A DNA stretch of 64,000 nucleotides from Gonapodya prolifera JEL478 (taxonomy: Eukaryota; Monoblepharomycota; Monoblepharidomycetes; Monoblepharidales; Gonapodyaceae). The notes below the pieces were generated by a model, which had not been told where the DNA came from, ran no database searches, and was given only the letters and a program-made list of their open reading frames with translations. Within the stretch, counting starts at the first letter, position 1, and every line of letters starts with the position of its first letter. Below are positions 31,201 to 43,693 of this stretch, piece after piece. The DNA is taken from assembly GCA_001574975.1 (NCBI GenBank), contig KQ965758.1, forward strand, positions 190,763 through 254,762, read 5' to 3'. Position numbers and translations under genes: made by a program.

Positions 31201-32894
31201 AACATATCGTCTGTGAAAACAAAATAGTTCAGACACCTTACGTTCCTCTTCAACGTTCAGAAAAAGGCCCACCTCCACTCTGTAGCATAATCAAACGCGA
31301 GTGTAAAGAAGCCGATTTCAGTCAAGAACCTGCGCATGCAGTCCCTGAGGATACTCGGGTTCTTGTCTGCTAGCTTGAGGTACACAGAGTTGGGTAGAAA
31401 CGCATAACGTACAGGCGTTTTGGCTCGCCAAAACACGGGTGATTGCTGGAGGACAATTGCAGAAAGTGCGCCAGCGAGACTTCCAGGCGTTACTTCCCAG
31501 AACCGAGTGTTGTCTTTCACAGGATCTCGTGATGTGGAGACGGCCTCCACAATACCGTCCAACACAAGACATAGTCCTTCAAAGCTGTGGTTCTCTTGGA
31601 TGAGCTCTTCCCCAGGGTCGATATAGTGAAGTTCCACTTCCTCGAGGGCGTCATCAGGAAATTGCGCAGTTGATATTCCGAGAGACGTCGCCATGAGCTT
31701 AAGGGAGCTCGACTTGATAACATCAGCATCGGTGGCAGAGAGCGGCGCCGTGTCATCGGACCAACTGCGTAAACTACTGTTAACATCTCTTCCACTCCCT
31801 GGCGCTCCAACGTGAGCGACCGAAGACACATTTAGAGCAGAGACAAACTCGTTATAGTCCGCTGCTCTTGGGACTATCACGTCGGATGCCTTTACGACTT
31901 GAAGCAGCTCCTTGCTGTAGCCAAGGTACCGTCGTACGAAAGGTAGTGTGACGTTGCTAATTCGGGAGACAAACATGGACAAAATCTGCGCAGCGGCAGT
32001 AGGGTGACTTAATAGAAGGGCCGAAAAGGTACCCTCTGGGATAACGGCAATCAGAGCGTCATCAATTGCCTCTGCCTGTATCTGGTCAGGGCGTGTGAAA
32101 CGGTCCTTTTCTACCCTTCCCGAATCGCCATGAACGAGTTCATGAATGATTGTGAAAAGGGAGGTGACGACCCGACCCGATCGGACTTCGTGGAGCAAAT
32201 GTTTCTCCCCACTTTTCTCCAAATAGGAGATGTCCACACGACCGGACACCATCACTGCGGTATGAGAAAAGATATTCTTAGGGCCGAAAAGCACCTCTCC
32301 CGGCTTCAGGTATCGATGCTCGACAGACTTGAGAAGTCTCTCAAAGACGTCGTGCTGGAATGGTAACGTTGATAAAAGGGACTTAAGGACATAAAACAAC
32401 GGAACACTCACATCGAGAAATCCTAGAATGTTCCCTAGCGCTCGGCCGACGGCTTCCTCAAGTAAAACAGCTTGCTCCACGACTCCAGCTAGTTTTGGAA
32501 ACTGAGCGGAGCTCTCGCCGAAACCGATAGGACTGCTGGGATGTCCTGAGCTACCGCTAGATTGGGAAGTCGCCCCGATTCGCGCTACAGCAATTTTAGC
32601 TGCATACTTGAAGAGGGAAGCACCGCGATGTTCAGGGTGGTCCGCCACCGACAAGGGGGAATCGACAGACGGAGTCGCCGGAAGTGATCGTTCTGGCAAT
32701 TGAGCTGACAGTTCCGCTATGTTGAATTGTATGCCCGGGCTGGGTATTGCGATTGCTGGGATTGCTAAGGTGGGTGTGGCGGTGGAAGGAGACGTGCTGG
32801 GCATCGGTGCAGCAACAGCATGCGGTGCAATGAGTGGAACGCCGTCACCAGAAACGCTGAAAGTCGAGTCCAGGTTTGTCTCCGAGCCCGACAT
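28281..32894 (-). CDS. NTE1: Lysophospholipase NTE1 (patatin-like, cyclic-nucleotide-binding)
   Basis: Neuropathy-target-esterase family: removes fatty acids from phosphatidylcholine and lysophosphatidylcholine at ER or lipid-droplet membranes. Exon 1 (31257-32894) starts [20 protein letters not shown] and has a Ser/Pro-rich region and two cyclic-nucleotide-binding-like folds ([28 protein letters not shown]). A third follows in the next exon ([20 protein letters not shown]). The patatin domain lies at about 29,600-28,850: oxyanion [18 protein letters not shown], nucleophile Ser in [12 protein letters not shown], and catalytic Asp in LWMDGE, where many relatives have DGG. The C-terminus returns to [19 protein letters not shown]. 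The last exon reads [20 protein letters not shown] and stops at 28281. Most fungal NTE1 proteins have N-terminal membrane segments; I see none clearly, so a short upstream exon may be missing. Confidence 0.9.
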
Positions 32895-32988
32895 GGGCCT
32901 CCTTAATGGGGAAGGCTAAAAACTGTGGCAGCACTCCCGGAAATTCTGCCGAAACTCGTGCATCGCATGCTTCAATGTATGTGCATTT

Positions 32989-35900
32989 TCACCGTAAAAC
33001 GTCTGAGTATAAATGTAAGATACCTCCTTCGGAAAGCGCCTGTAGAAGAATTCGCTTGGATGCATCCCGATCAATACTTTTCACTACAGCTCTCAGAGTG
33101 TCTTTCTGGCCCTCCCTTCCAGCCCAATGAAAGAACTCGATCAAGTGTTCTTGTCCAACTTTATCACGTCTCAGCAAGGGGAACAAAACGGTTCCCAGAG
33201 TTTTTTTTGATGGTGAGACGTTAAATGATGACATTTCCGTTCGCAACGTGGATAGGGCCGACGCTATTTCTCCCAAACGAATGAGCCCTTCTATCCGAGA
33301 ATTCCATACATTTTCCCAAGAAAGCAACTCAGGAGCTTCCGACCGAATCTCTTTCCATATCATTTCAAACTCTTCAGGACGCTTTGCATGAGCAAGGGCA
33401 TCCAGCACGATGCTTGCCAACGCTTCCGAGTTGGATGTGATGTTGCATGAGGACAACCCTTTAACCGTATCCCAGACCACAAGAACACTGGACCAAAGCC
33501 CCACCCGCCCATAACACTCTGCAACTGTGGCCCATACAGCAGGCTCAGTTCGAGTATCCATTCCAACGCTCGTCATGGCAGAAAGCAAATCTTCCATTCG
33601 TTGTACATTCCCAGACTTTGCGAGATTATCCAGGAGGATTACATAGGAGCCTATGTGTGGTTTCATGCCATCCGTGAGTATGGCATTGAAAGTTCTTTCA
33701 GCTCCTTTCATGTCACCCCGCAAAGACTGCATTCGCATCACGCGTGAGTAGGCATGCGGTGGAATCTCCACGCCTTTGCTACGCAACACGTCGAACAGTC
33801 TAATGGCAGCTACATGATCATCAACAGACGAAGACTCAGCTGCACATTGGAACAAGACCCTCAACGGGATAGGTTTAACTGGAACCCCAAGCTTTGCAAT
33901 TGTTTCTGCGACTTCCAACGCTCGAGAGACCTGTCCAGTTCGCGCAAACACCTGCATAGCGTAACTATCGTTAATTGAAATTCTGCGGGCAACTGTGTCT
34001 GTTGAGTCTTCGTGAAGCTTCCCAACGAGAGCTGGATCTAGTGAGAGAATAGGCAGTTGGCGCGTGATTTCATGCATTTTTTCAATGTTTTCTGGTGATC
34101 CATCGCGCCTAAGAGCTTCGACGACTCTGAGCTTATCGAATACGTTAAGGGGTGCGAGACCGCGCACTCTGTGGTTACGTTCTGCATCTTCCAGGAGTTT
34201 GACGGCCCTGTTTAAAGCATCGCGTCGCGCGTGGAGAGGCGCATCATTCGTGGTTGGACTCTCTTGCACGACTGTTGAGTCATCTTGCTCCTCTGCATGC
34301 CCCTCTTCTACCTCTTCCGATCGGTGCAATCGGCCAGGCCATATAGAACTGCCGAGAAGCGCGTTTAAGTAAAGAAAATAAGGAAATGGAAACAGCGCTT
34401 GGAACGCTGGTTTCATTTCTGACATAGATGAGGTCTGTCTTTCCCAGTACGCTTTCTCAAAGACTCGGACAATATCGTCTCGTCGGCCTCGCTCTGCAAG
34501 GCCATCTAGCACGTACACTACGGATAACCAATCCGGGACCCCACCAAGTTTGTCCCTGGACTCCCATAGGACTGCCTCAGCTTGCTTATCCTCGCCTAAA
34601 GCTGCGAGAAGATACGAGCGCAGCGCGAATATTTGCACTTTGGGGGAGCGAGCAACTTCAGCGAGAGTCGGGTCGACATTTCCGGCCAAATGTCGTTGGC
34701 GAAGCCGTGATGGGTAATAATCAAACCGCTCAAAAAATTCCCACCATTCCTCCATTTCCTGAACCAAGTCAAGTTTATTGGCCGGTTTACGGTCTCCACT
34801 GCGATCGTTAGCTCGAGCGGGGGGAGATCCACCTCTGAGCACTCGCACCCGACTAACTGCGGCCGCCCGTGCCACGGCGCTCAAGTACTTTGCCACCGCC
34901 GAAAATTGAAGGCAGCTGCTTTTTCCGAGCAAGCGATTAGATGGATCTTCTTTGAAGTCACGCTCCCTTCGCATACGAAGCTGTTTGAGGATGCTAGTGG
35001 ACATAGACAACCCGTCAACCAAAGCTTCAAACGGGAGATGGACTCCCGAAGTGGAACTGGTTGGAGCAAAAAATAGTCCGGGATATTCCTGTGCAGCAGC
35101 ACGAATGAAGGAACCTTGATGATCCTTAGGAGAAGATTCCGACTGTGCGACAGAAGCGTTGGGAGGCAGATAACGAACCCTATCAGGGAACAAAGTCGAA
35201 AGCCAGTCTCCAACCATGCCTCCGCTTGGGTTCAGTTTCGCCCACAGACACCGTTGAAACAAATTTGTTGCCCACCGCCTGTGTTGAGACAGCCTCGTTT
35301 GTGCAAGGTCAGAAGCGTGACCCTCCGCTCCTCGGCTTACGCACTCAGCAGCGATAATGCCTTCCACCTGACGAGCGATTGCAGTCAGCAAGGCGCTATA
35401 AGGTCCGTCGGTGAGGGTATCTCGTGAGCTAGGAACTGTTTCGGCCTCGTCTAATAGGTCGCTGGCCACGTGGATTTGGCCGGCCCGGGCGAGGTGAGAT
35501 ATAAGAGCGGTGTACGAGTATGCGTTTGGAGGCACTCCGAAGCGACGAAAAACGGTTCGAAAGAAAAGGAGCAAGGTATGAGCATCGAAGGGTGCGGACA
35601 TCGAACACGCTGTATGATCCATAGGTGTGGATTCTCGGTCGTTCGTGGATGCTTCAATTGGCACCATCGCATCAAGACTCGTGTCGGCTGCAGCACCTGC
35701 CGTTACTGATGGCACAGTGCGACCGGCCAAGTCCAACAGAGCTGTCATGGTGATAACGTCTGGCTTTATCCTGAGTCGTGGAAACTCCTTCTCCACAATA
35801 CGTGCAGCGAATGCGTAAGTTTCTCTGGCTAGTTCGGTGGAGGCGCCGATACGGACGGACTTCGCTAAGCAATCGATGACAGTGTTCAAGATGCGGAGTG

Positions 35901-36796
35901 TGGGAGGTACCTTCAGCTCCTCCATTTTCAATAAAAATGACTGAATTGAAGGGACAAATGATGTGTTGGCGGTTGCCAAGACCTGATGGCGAAGCGCCAA
36001 TGCCAACGACATGAATTCGGCTTCAGTCAGGACAGGCGTAGAAGAAACATTATTCTCCTTAACGTCTTTTTCCTCCCGCGGGCGATTGCTCCCATTTTGG
36101 GACAGCAAACCGACTTTGGCTCCTTCCGCAGGCTGTCCAAACATTTGTACCATGTCGTCTAGTACTCGTTGAACCTTCTCAACGCCCCGTTTCGTGTCAT
36201 CGACTGAGTCTTCTGGAAACCTTGAGGCGAAAGCATGTGCAATTTGAGAGAAGTCGTTGCGTGATAGCGTGTGCGCGACGGAGTTGTGGTCATTAAGAAG
36301 GGAAAGGTAAGCTAAGAGAAACGTTTGGATGAAGTCCAAGTGAAAGTCACTATCTCACTGGTGGCATCCGTTTATCTACTCGTGACTCACATTTCCAAGC
36401 TTCTTCTAGACAATTTCGTGACCTTAGAGCGTCGACCATCCTCTCCGCCAGCACTTTCACAGGTTGGGGGAAATCCTTTATTTTGCGTCTGCGATCTTCC
36501 TCGGCTTTGGCTCGTTCCAAATACGTGTCAGGCAGACCTGTTGTCCCGTTAATCCGTGAAATTGGGGTGAAGATGGAGGGAGGTCTCCTCATGTGAGTTC
36601 GTGCAGTTGGGAGCCGAGCGATTCGGGGTGATGGAGATATAGGAGATGGCGCTGAAGCAGTCCGACGGGCTCTTGTGGTGGTCGAATCAGTCACCATTGA
36701 GCGACAATTGCTCGCTCGAGGTAGGTGATCCAGTACCAGAGATGTCCGTCCAAAACTCGTTCTAGCAGCTTCCGCGAGCATACGGGAAACTGCCAT
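32989..36796 (-). CDS. Pentatricopeptide-repeat (PPR) protein, probably mitochondrial
   Basis: About 1,220 residues from two exons. Exon 1 (ATG 36796) opens MAVSRMLAEAARTSFGRTS, Arg/Ser/Ala-rich with no early acidic residue beyond one Glu, which fits a mitochondrial targeting peptide. A short intron near 36330-36390 joins LEEAWKS to YLSLLNDHNSVAHTLSRND. Helical repeats are visible along the large exon: PPNAYSYTALISHLARAGQ, IPPHAYSRVMRMQSLRGDMK, MKPHIGSYVILLDNLAKSGN, GMDTRTEPAVWATVAECYGR. Such proteins bind organelle RNA in a base-specific way for processing, stability or translation. The target cannot be derived here. Starts 95 bp from a divergent SAP-domain gene; its stop lies 95 bp before the NTE1 start on the same strand. 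I prefer 36796 over the frame extension to 36898, which would run into the neighbour. Confidence 0.8.
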
Positions 36797-36890
36797 CTGA
36801 CAAATTGGAGAAAAAGAGTGGTCGTGTGTGACAGCTCTTTTGACCAAAGCCGAATCGTTGTTTGTCGGGCATCCGCCGTTTTCACCAGCA
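36797..36890. promoter_or_regulatory. Divergent promoter, PPR / SAP-domain gene
   Basis: The two ATGs (36796 minus, 36891 plus) are 94 bp apart, so promoters overlap. No core element recognised by eye. Confidence 0.45.
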
Positions 36891-39466
36891 ATGCTCACCG
36901 CCGCGCAAGACGACAGCCCATCACCTGCGAATGGATCGACCCCCCTTGTCGACGGAAAACACCTTTCAGAGGTTAGTTCAAGCGATCGTGCAAATCAGAG
37001 GAAACTCGGCTCCCAACACCACATCCAGTTGCGGCGCCCAGACCTGCAGGCGCTTGCTAAGAAACACGGTATACCCGCCAACAAGAAGGTGAGTAGAGAT
37101 CGCACCGATGCGCCGGTAATAGCGGACACAATCAATTTTGCTATCGACTCCTCACTCTAGACAAGTGAACTCGTCGAACTATTGAGAATCGAACTGAAAA
37201 CGTATGTTTGCACTGACTGGAGTCGAACCCTGAGTGGTCGAGTTTGTCTTCTCGTGGAATTAACTTACCGACTTTGCGGTTTGCCCAGCACACTTGTGCC
37301 ATCTCGCGATCTTCCCGATTCTCCAATCCGCGCTAACGGCTCTTCAAATGGTTTTCTCATCGATGATGAGGGCGAAGATGAGCTGGACGACGTGGACGAT
37401 GAACTTGGAGGTGGTGAAAGTGACAACGAGGACGAGGGCAAGGGCGATGAGCCGCTGGAAGGGGAAGCTGACGAGGGTGACTCAGAGAACGCCAATGGAG
37501 ACGGTGAACTTGCTGAGTACAGCGGGGAAATGGAGGATGACGGTGACGTCCGGATGGAGGAACAAAATGAGCTAAATGACAACCAAGAGAACGAACCCCC
37601 CGCAGCATCCCTATCCCGCCCGCATTTTGAAGACGATGACGAAGTCGTAGAGCATGATGAACTTGGCCGGCTCATACGGGGTGACGACGCAAAGGACGAC
37701 CCCGGGCTCCTCGATGAAGAAGAGTTCCCGCCGGCGGAAGAAGAGCCTCGAGAACCTTTCGACGGGTCAGACGGGCACGACCAGCGTCGGGTGGAAAGCC
37801 CGCCAGAACAGTTGGCCGAGGAAGAGAACCTCACGACACCTGACCGTCCGCTGCGCTCAGAGGACAGTGAGGACCTTGAGCAACAAGCGCTGGGGCAAGA
37901 TGATGATTTTGAAATTGACGATGAAGACGAAGCTGTACCAGAAAGTGAGGGACTCTGCAATCACTCTCCACTGTGGGGAGAGAGCGACAACGCAGAAATC
38001 AACACACGTGGCCCCTTTCTCCCCATCATGCGACCAACGTTTATCAAGAGTTCCTCTCTCTTAACTCTCCGACTCCGCTCCATACGACCAGACCTCTCCC
38101 CCACCCGCCCGCCCACCCGATAGTCCCAAGCAACACAAACCATCCTGCCACTCTACCTCCACCAACTACCCACCTCATACGGCGCGGTTTGGGTTCTGTG
38201 ATCGATATTCTAGCCGATGAAGGTGTGCTCAATAGCTGGGACGAGATGCGCAAGCTCGATGTTGCTGCCGTTCGCTCGGCTGGCGTGAAACTGGCAGATG
38301 CCATAAAAGTTGTGGAGGTGGTGAAAGGTGAGTAGGGCTGTAACTTGAAGCAGGGTGGAAGACCATGGAACCGAGGCAATGCATTCGTCGTCTCCTTCGC
38401 GGTCCATCATGATCGAAATGTTCATATTTCCTTTCAATCTCTCAGAGCTCTTCCCCACGTCACCGAACACCATGGACGAAGCCTCCATCGAGGTTCTTGT
38501 GAAGCGGATTGTAGATCAGAAGCTTGCTGAGGTTTTTGGCGCATTGGGCAACGGTGGTGAAGCCAAGTTCAAGGGAAAGAAGATTGGTAGGTTTGCGAGC
38601 CTCAGTGTCATGGCAAACCACTTTAGGCTTCCTCTACGTCACATCCAACAGTGCCGTTATCAACGGCTCACCACGTGCATTTTGAAAATGACGCAGCTGT
38701 GGTCTCTGAGTCTGGCGGAGTCACCTGCGGGCCAGTTACTGAGAAAGGGATCAAGGGAAAGAAAGTCGCCGTTGCTTCGGAAAAAGAGAAGGATGGAGTT
38801 ACTCAAAAGTTAAAAAGGTGAGTGGATTGAAGTGGCGCTTCCTCGCGGCGATTTTACATAAAGGTGACCCCCCTTTGTTCTCCCAAATGAACCAGTGGTA
38901 CTGCCGCGCAGCGTGCCCAACCCAGCGCAACATCAACTAAACCCTCGGTGACAAGTAGACCTTCTGGGCCATCCCTGCCGGCTTTCAAACCTGTTGCGCC
39001 AGCACTCCACAAGGTACCACCCAAGTTCCAACCCTCAACGGGTCCATCGTCCGCAACAGCAAATCCGCCTCCGGCAAAGAAGCCAGTACCGACCCCGCGG
39101 ATAACTGCCGGTGGGGGAAGACCTGGTGCACCGTCCTCGGCTGCTGCTGGAGGTGCATCAGTGGCGAGCAAGCCTGGGCGGGCAACAGGGCACCAAGCTG
39201 GTGGGGCGGTGATTGGAGCTGCAGCAACTGCGGCGGAAGCCGCCGAGTCACGTGCAACAGCCGGAACTGTGCAACCGAAGAAGGTTGGGGTTGCAGCAGT
39301 GCATCCAGCTGTCAGCATGCTTGTTCGACAATCTAAAGCCAGCGAGCTGAGGGCGGCGGCATCCGGTGCCAACGTGACGAAGCCGAGCGGTGTGAAATCC
39401 AACTTGGGAGCTAAGACAGTGACAGCTGGCAAGGTACAGGGGCAAGTTGGAGGGTCTTCCAAGTAA
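36891..39466 (+). CDS. Acidic SAP-domain protein, unknown role
   Basis: ATG 36891 (MLTAAQDDSPSPANG). After about 35 residues a SAP-type helix-turn-helix reads RRPDLQALAKKHGIPANKK and, across a short intron, TSELVELLRIELK; SAP domains bind DNA or chromatin. Next comes a long Asp/Glu-rich exon (37,300-37,960), then a conserved-looking segment RRGLGSVIDILADEGVLNSW with MRKLDVAAVRSAGVKLADAI. Later exons hold a helical VLVKRIVDQKLAEVFGALG piece and a basic Ala/Pro/Lys-rich tail with repeated Pro-Lys pairs, ending QGQVGGSSK. An acid block followed by a basic tail suggests a nucleolar, histone-handling or spindle role, but no orthologue is recognised. Exon edges between 37,940 and 38,880 are approximate. 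It shares a 94-bp divergent promoter with the PPR gene. Confidence 0.65.
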
Positions 39467-39688
39467 ACAACGTAGATTCCTTCGAGGATAACGGTGGCGT
39501 TGTTAAATTTGTTGTGTAGCAATGTTTGTGAAAGAGGAAGATCAATTCCAGTCCATTTGGTTGAAGAAAAAGCTGCTGAGTTTGACACCGTTTTGTAAGA
39601 AATGCATTGGTGAATGAAATATCAATTCTTTCAGCACTTGGAATATTACAAAGAGTAATCCGTCTTGAGTATGTCAAATATTATTTTC

Positions 39689-41667
39689 TTATCGCCGCGG
39701 AACTCTGAAATTTCCGGAATCTTTGACTTGAGCTATGGTAAGAGCATCGTGAATAAAAATCTGACGCAGCGCAAAACGTAGAGGGTCTCACCCCAATCTC
39801 CCGATGTAAGCATTTTATTCAGCCACGACAAGAGCACCTTCCCCATCATTGCACTGAGCTCATCTCCCTGCTGACGGACTACAAACGCAACGTGGAAGTC
39901 CCCCCGTCCCGTTGGCGGACCTGCAAATGCTGGTGGTGGCTCTATGCATGCCCACTCCGTGATGACCGAGCGGGTGTCCTTATGGGCTCGGAGTCGCTCA
40001 ACAAACTCGCCAAAAAACAGTTGCGGAGAGAGGTTGTTGACTTTTTCCCGTAGTTTAGTGTTGGCAGCGGTAAAGAGTGTTTTGTCGTTGAAGAATATGG
40101 TCTGCAAATCCCCGGTATGACCGTTTGCGTTTCACCCATTCAAACATTGCACGACGATCACTTACGAATTGGACGTATCCTAGTTCCGATTGTCGTTTCA
40201 AGTCCTGATCTCGAGGCACGTACCTCAAATACCTGTATGCCGGATCATTTTGCACCTGTTTGTACCCCCAGCCGCGCTGACCCGTCCACTCATTTCGCGC
40301 AAGAGCGCCCAACAATTCTTCGGCAACGACTTTTTTCTCATTCATCCAAGACAACCCCCACACATAATCCTCGCCACTAACTGTAAGACGGATTTTGTCG
40401 GCCGTTGAAGGAACACTCGAAGGCGCAGAACTCATGGATGTCATATCGAGGGAAGGCGGTTGATCCACTGAGACTATTGAGGACATGGCAGTGCGAGCGG
40501 AGGATTTCTGTGTGCTCGATTGGAAGCTTGGAGACCCCACATATGTAGTGCTGCTACCAAACCCTGACGAGGGTGAGACGGAGGATTGAGGAATCTGAGG
40601 CGTCCAGGAGCGACTGTCGTATGCAGAAGATTCCCCTTCGTACACTTGGATAGAGGGAAGGATGGCGGCATACTGAACTTGGTCTTCTGGTTGAGGGCGG
40701 TTAGGACCTCGGTTTTTGGCATAACGTCCAATGGCAAGCACGAAGTCGTGGGGAAACGCCCCGACCTTGCCACCCCGTGTGCCATTAATTCCAAATGCCC
40801 ACCCATCATCGTGTAGTACGTTTATCATAATCATGTCCCCTACTCGAATTTCAAGCTCATCGAGTTCCTTTGCCCTGAAGTTGTTCGCGGCCACGACGAA
40901 CCTGCCTTTTGGTGCTTCAGCACCTGCAGGTGGAGTGGAGCTGGGAGGGTGAGGTTCGGGACAAAACCGATTGTCCAACCGGATAGATGACGTTCGAACC
41001 TCTTCTCGGTACGATGGCTCATACACGGCTACCCGTGAGCCTGTATATTGAGACTGGCTCTCAGCAGGGGCAAACTGTGGCTGCTGTTCATACGCGGCTC
41101 CTCGCGAGCCTGAAAATTGAGGATGGCTCTCAGCAGGAGCAAACTTTGACTGCTGTTCATAGACGGCTGCCCGCGAGCCTGAATATTGAGGCTGACTCTC
41201 AGCGGGAGCATACTGCGGATGCGGTTGAGAAGCGAACTGCGGCCGAGGTTGAGCAGCAAACTGCTCCTGCGGTTGAGCCGGTAGCGGTGGGTTGGAAGGC
41301 GGTTGAGAGCGTCTACCCCGTTTAGTCTCCTAGATTGTGAGCGCAGAGGCCAGTTCTCGCGATTGGAGCGATTATAGAAAACTTGGTTCAAGGTTCTCAC
41401 CTCAATGCGAACAAACAAAACAATGTGGTCTCCCGACTCGAGCATGATCGAAAGATCATCGTCATCGTCAATGTCAAGCTCGGTTACCCCGTCCGCATCC
41501 AGGAAGGTGAAGCTCAACGTTTCTTCGTCGTAGTGGTTGAGACCAGCGACTTTGTTCTTGACCATGGAGCGGAACCCAAAGTAATTTCGAGGGACTCTGT
41601 CGTCTCTCAACACCATCAGCTTGGTTCCGCCGCTACCGTAGTTGATTCGTAATCGCTTGGATGCCAT
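39689..41667 (-). CDS. PB1 + SH3 scaffold protein with 22-residue repeats
   Basis: Exon 1 (ATG 41667) is a PB1 domain: ASKRLRINYGSGGTKLMVLR with basic residues on strand 1 and an acidic OPCA-like loop TFLDADGVTELDIDDDDDLS. After a short intron a Gln/Ser/Tyr linker carries three tandem copies of a 22-residue unit (QYSGSRAAVYEQQSKFAPAE type; 66 bp each, 41,030-41,240). The SH3 domain reads RFVVAANNFRAKELDELEIR, DMIMINVLHDDGWAFGIN, and GKVGAFPHDFVLAI with the ALYDY- and PxxY-like positions. A conserved C-terminal region follows (DKIRLTVSGEDYVWGL; VVAEELLGALARNEWTG; WACIEPPPAFAGPPTGRGDF). The last short exon ends VPRR at 39689. PB1-SH3 proteins act as polarity or NADPH-oxidase scaffolds (Bem1, p67phox); this layout (PB1 first) differs from both, so the role is open. 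Confidence 0.75.
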
Positions 41668-42471
41668 GTCGGTGTCGTGCCCGTGGTGCCAAGACTGCTC
41701 CGTCGCTTTTTTCTGTTACTTCCGCTCAGGCGCCGCCGCACGTCGTCCACTCTCGCCGGATTAGGGAGCGCTTCCTAGACCGATCACACTCGTCCAGCGA
41801 GGAGACGAAATGAGTGCGGACTTTCGAGAGAAATGACCCCACTTGTGCCGGCTAAAATGCAGGGGGGAGGCCCCTGACGCCACATCGGTCAATGTCTGTC
41901 TTTTGCTTCACTTTCCCTGTAATTCTGGTGAAACTCATGAGCCACTTCACCTCGACCAGGCGTGGCCCATTGATTGGGGTCTGTATTTGTATCGCGAGGC
42001 TCACTATAAGACACCTCAACTGAGTTGATTTGTTCGAAAATCAAGATTTCATGCTTTGAGTGCGTACTAAGTACTAAGCCGCTCGCTGGGTTTGTGATTG
42101 TGATGAAATGAAGGGAGCAGCGGGTCAGAATAGTAAAGAAAAGCAGAAGGGTTGACGAAGAAATAGGAAACAACGCATTGACGTTTAGATGTAGAATCAC
42201 TTGTTCCATGCCGTTGATTGTGTTACAGGACAAACCAAGAATGATTCTGGTCAGCACAACACAACCCAGGCAGGCCTGATCCTCCCAAAACCAGACTCAC
42301 CCACAATATTGTTCTACCGCTGCTGTACCTTGAGCAACCAAACAAAAAACGAGTAGGAGCGTGTCGTTCGTGTTGTGGCGGGTGCAGCCCGTTGCTTTGG
42401 CGTTGCTGTCCAAAACCGGCCCGGACTCGGCTAATTTCTAAACACCAACCTGCTTCGCTTAGACTAAACTG
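41668..42471. other. Intergenic, divergent PB1-SH3 gene and annexin gene
   Basis: About 800 bp between divergent starts. Contains a weak minus frame of 122 codons at 41,889-42,257 without recognisable motif. Probably promoters for both neighbours. Confidence 0.45.
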
Positions 42472-43693
42472 ATGCTCTCTCGGCAAGACTCTTTTCCGAC
42501 CTACGCTGTGGAGCATCCTAGCAGTTCGGGCGGGGCTGGTGATGGCCACCGACAACGTGAAGAACCTTTCGACCCACTGCAGGACGCGGATGCACTGCAC
42601 GCAGCGGTCAACGGCAACCGCAAGGACGTAGTGGTCGACATCGTGTGCCGACGATCGATTGCTGATGTTTCGGCGATCGCAGACGCGTTTCTTCAGAAGT
42701 ATCAGCAATCGATGCCGTACTTTATCAAATCGCACATGGGCGGGACGGACAAGTACTTCTTGGGTGTGGTCACCGGATGCGCTGCAGGGAGCATCTTGGA
42801 GTATGACGTGCGGTGTCTTCGAGTAGCAAGTAAGTGCCAAGAGTTCGTGCTGAATACAAGCCATTATGGTCCTCACACGTTCTTTGAAACAGTGGAAGGG
42901 GTCGGTCGGGACACAGACGCACTCATTGAGATCCTCGTAGGTCGTTCGGACGACGAGATTCGTGCCATCAAGTCTGCGTATCAACAAATCCACGGGCGAG
43001 CGCTGGAGGTCGATTTACACAAGGAGCTTCACGGAAGTCTTCGTCATTTCTTTGAAGGCTTGATGAATGTAGAGCGGAGAATCGCCACGCGGCAACTCGA
43101 CCCTGAAGCGGACGCCAGGGCATTGTTTCAGGCGGGGGAAGGTCGTCAAGGTCAAGACGAGAGCGTATTCATCCGAATACTGACGGAGCGGTCGCAGCAC
43201 CATCTCAAGGCGACGTTTGCCGCGTACACGCACCTGTACAGGTCTACAGTCGACCAAGCGATCTTGAAGGAGTTCCACGGCGACTTGCAAAAGTGCTTTC
43301 ATCTGCTTGTTGCAAGCATGTACGACCGAATAGGTGAAGTTGCCAGTAAGTGTCTGGATACATTCACTTTTTATAAGCGCGGTCGCGTTTAATTGAATAT
43401 TGTTGCTTTGCTAAAGTGATGTTTGAAAAAAGTATGAAGGGCTTTGGCCTGAACGAGGGTAAGCTCACACGACTCGTAGTTCGAAACAGAGACCCTGCAA
43501 CGCGGAAGGCCATCAAGCAAGTGTATCTACAGAGGTTAGTCGGTGCAGCATTGTGTTCACGACTGTAATGCCAATCGCGAGTCCTATCCCGCCAACTAGG
43601 TTCAGCAAACCCCTGATGAACAGAATCGTCAAAGAGACCTCGGGTGATTTTCAACGTGCGCTCCTGGCCTGCTGGGGAGAATCAGGGCTCTGA
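42472..43693 (+). CDS. Annexin
   Basis: Calcium-dependent phospholipid-binding protein. ATG 42472 begins MLSRQDSFPTYAVEHPSSSG, then four annexin repeats: LQDADALHAAVNGNRKDVVV; (after an intron) ETVEGVGRDTDALIEILVGR; FQAGEGRQGQDESVFIRILT; and FEKSMKGFGLNEGKLTRLVV. Each has the helix pattern with the D-x-L-x-E-type end (SDDEIRAIKSAYQQIHGRAL). Calcium loops of the G-x-G-T class are visible in repeats 2 to 4 only in altered form, and repeat 1 lacks the GKGT loop, so calcium binding may be weak. About four exons, with introns after VRCLRVA, after RIGEVA and after KQVYLQR. Length about 330 residues is normal. Fungal annexins are linked to membrane repair and secretion, but no specific role is shown here. 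Confidence 0.88.

Noticed and set aside
37205-37240. Reverse B-box-like GGAGTCGAACCC
   Set aside because: The T-stem does not pair and no A box lies at the right distance; it sits in an intron of the SAP gene.
37265-37960. 231-codon Ser-rich minus frame
   Set aside because: Antisense shadow of the Asp/Glu-rich exon; GAx codons read as Ser on the other strand.
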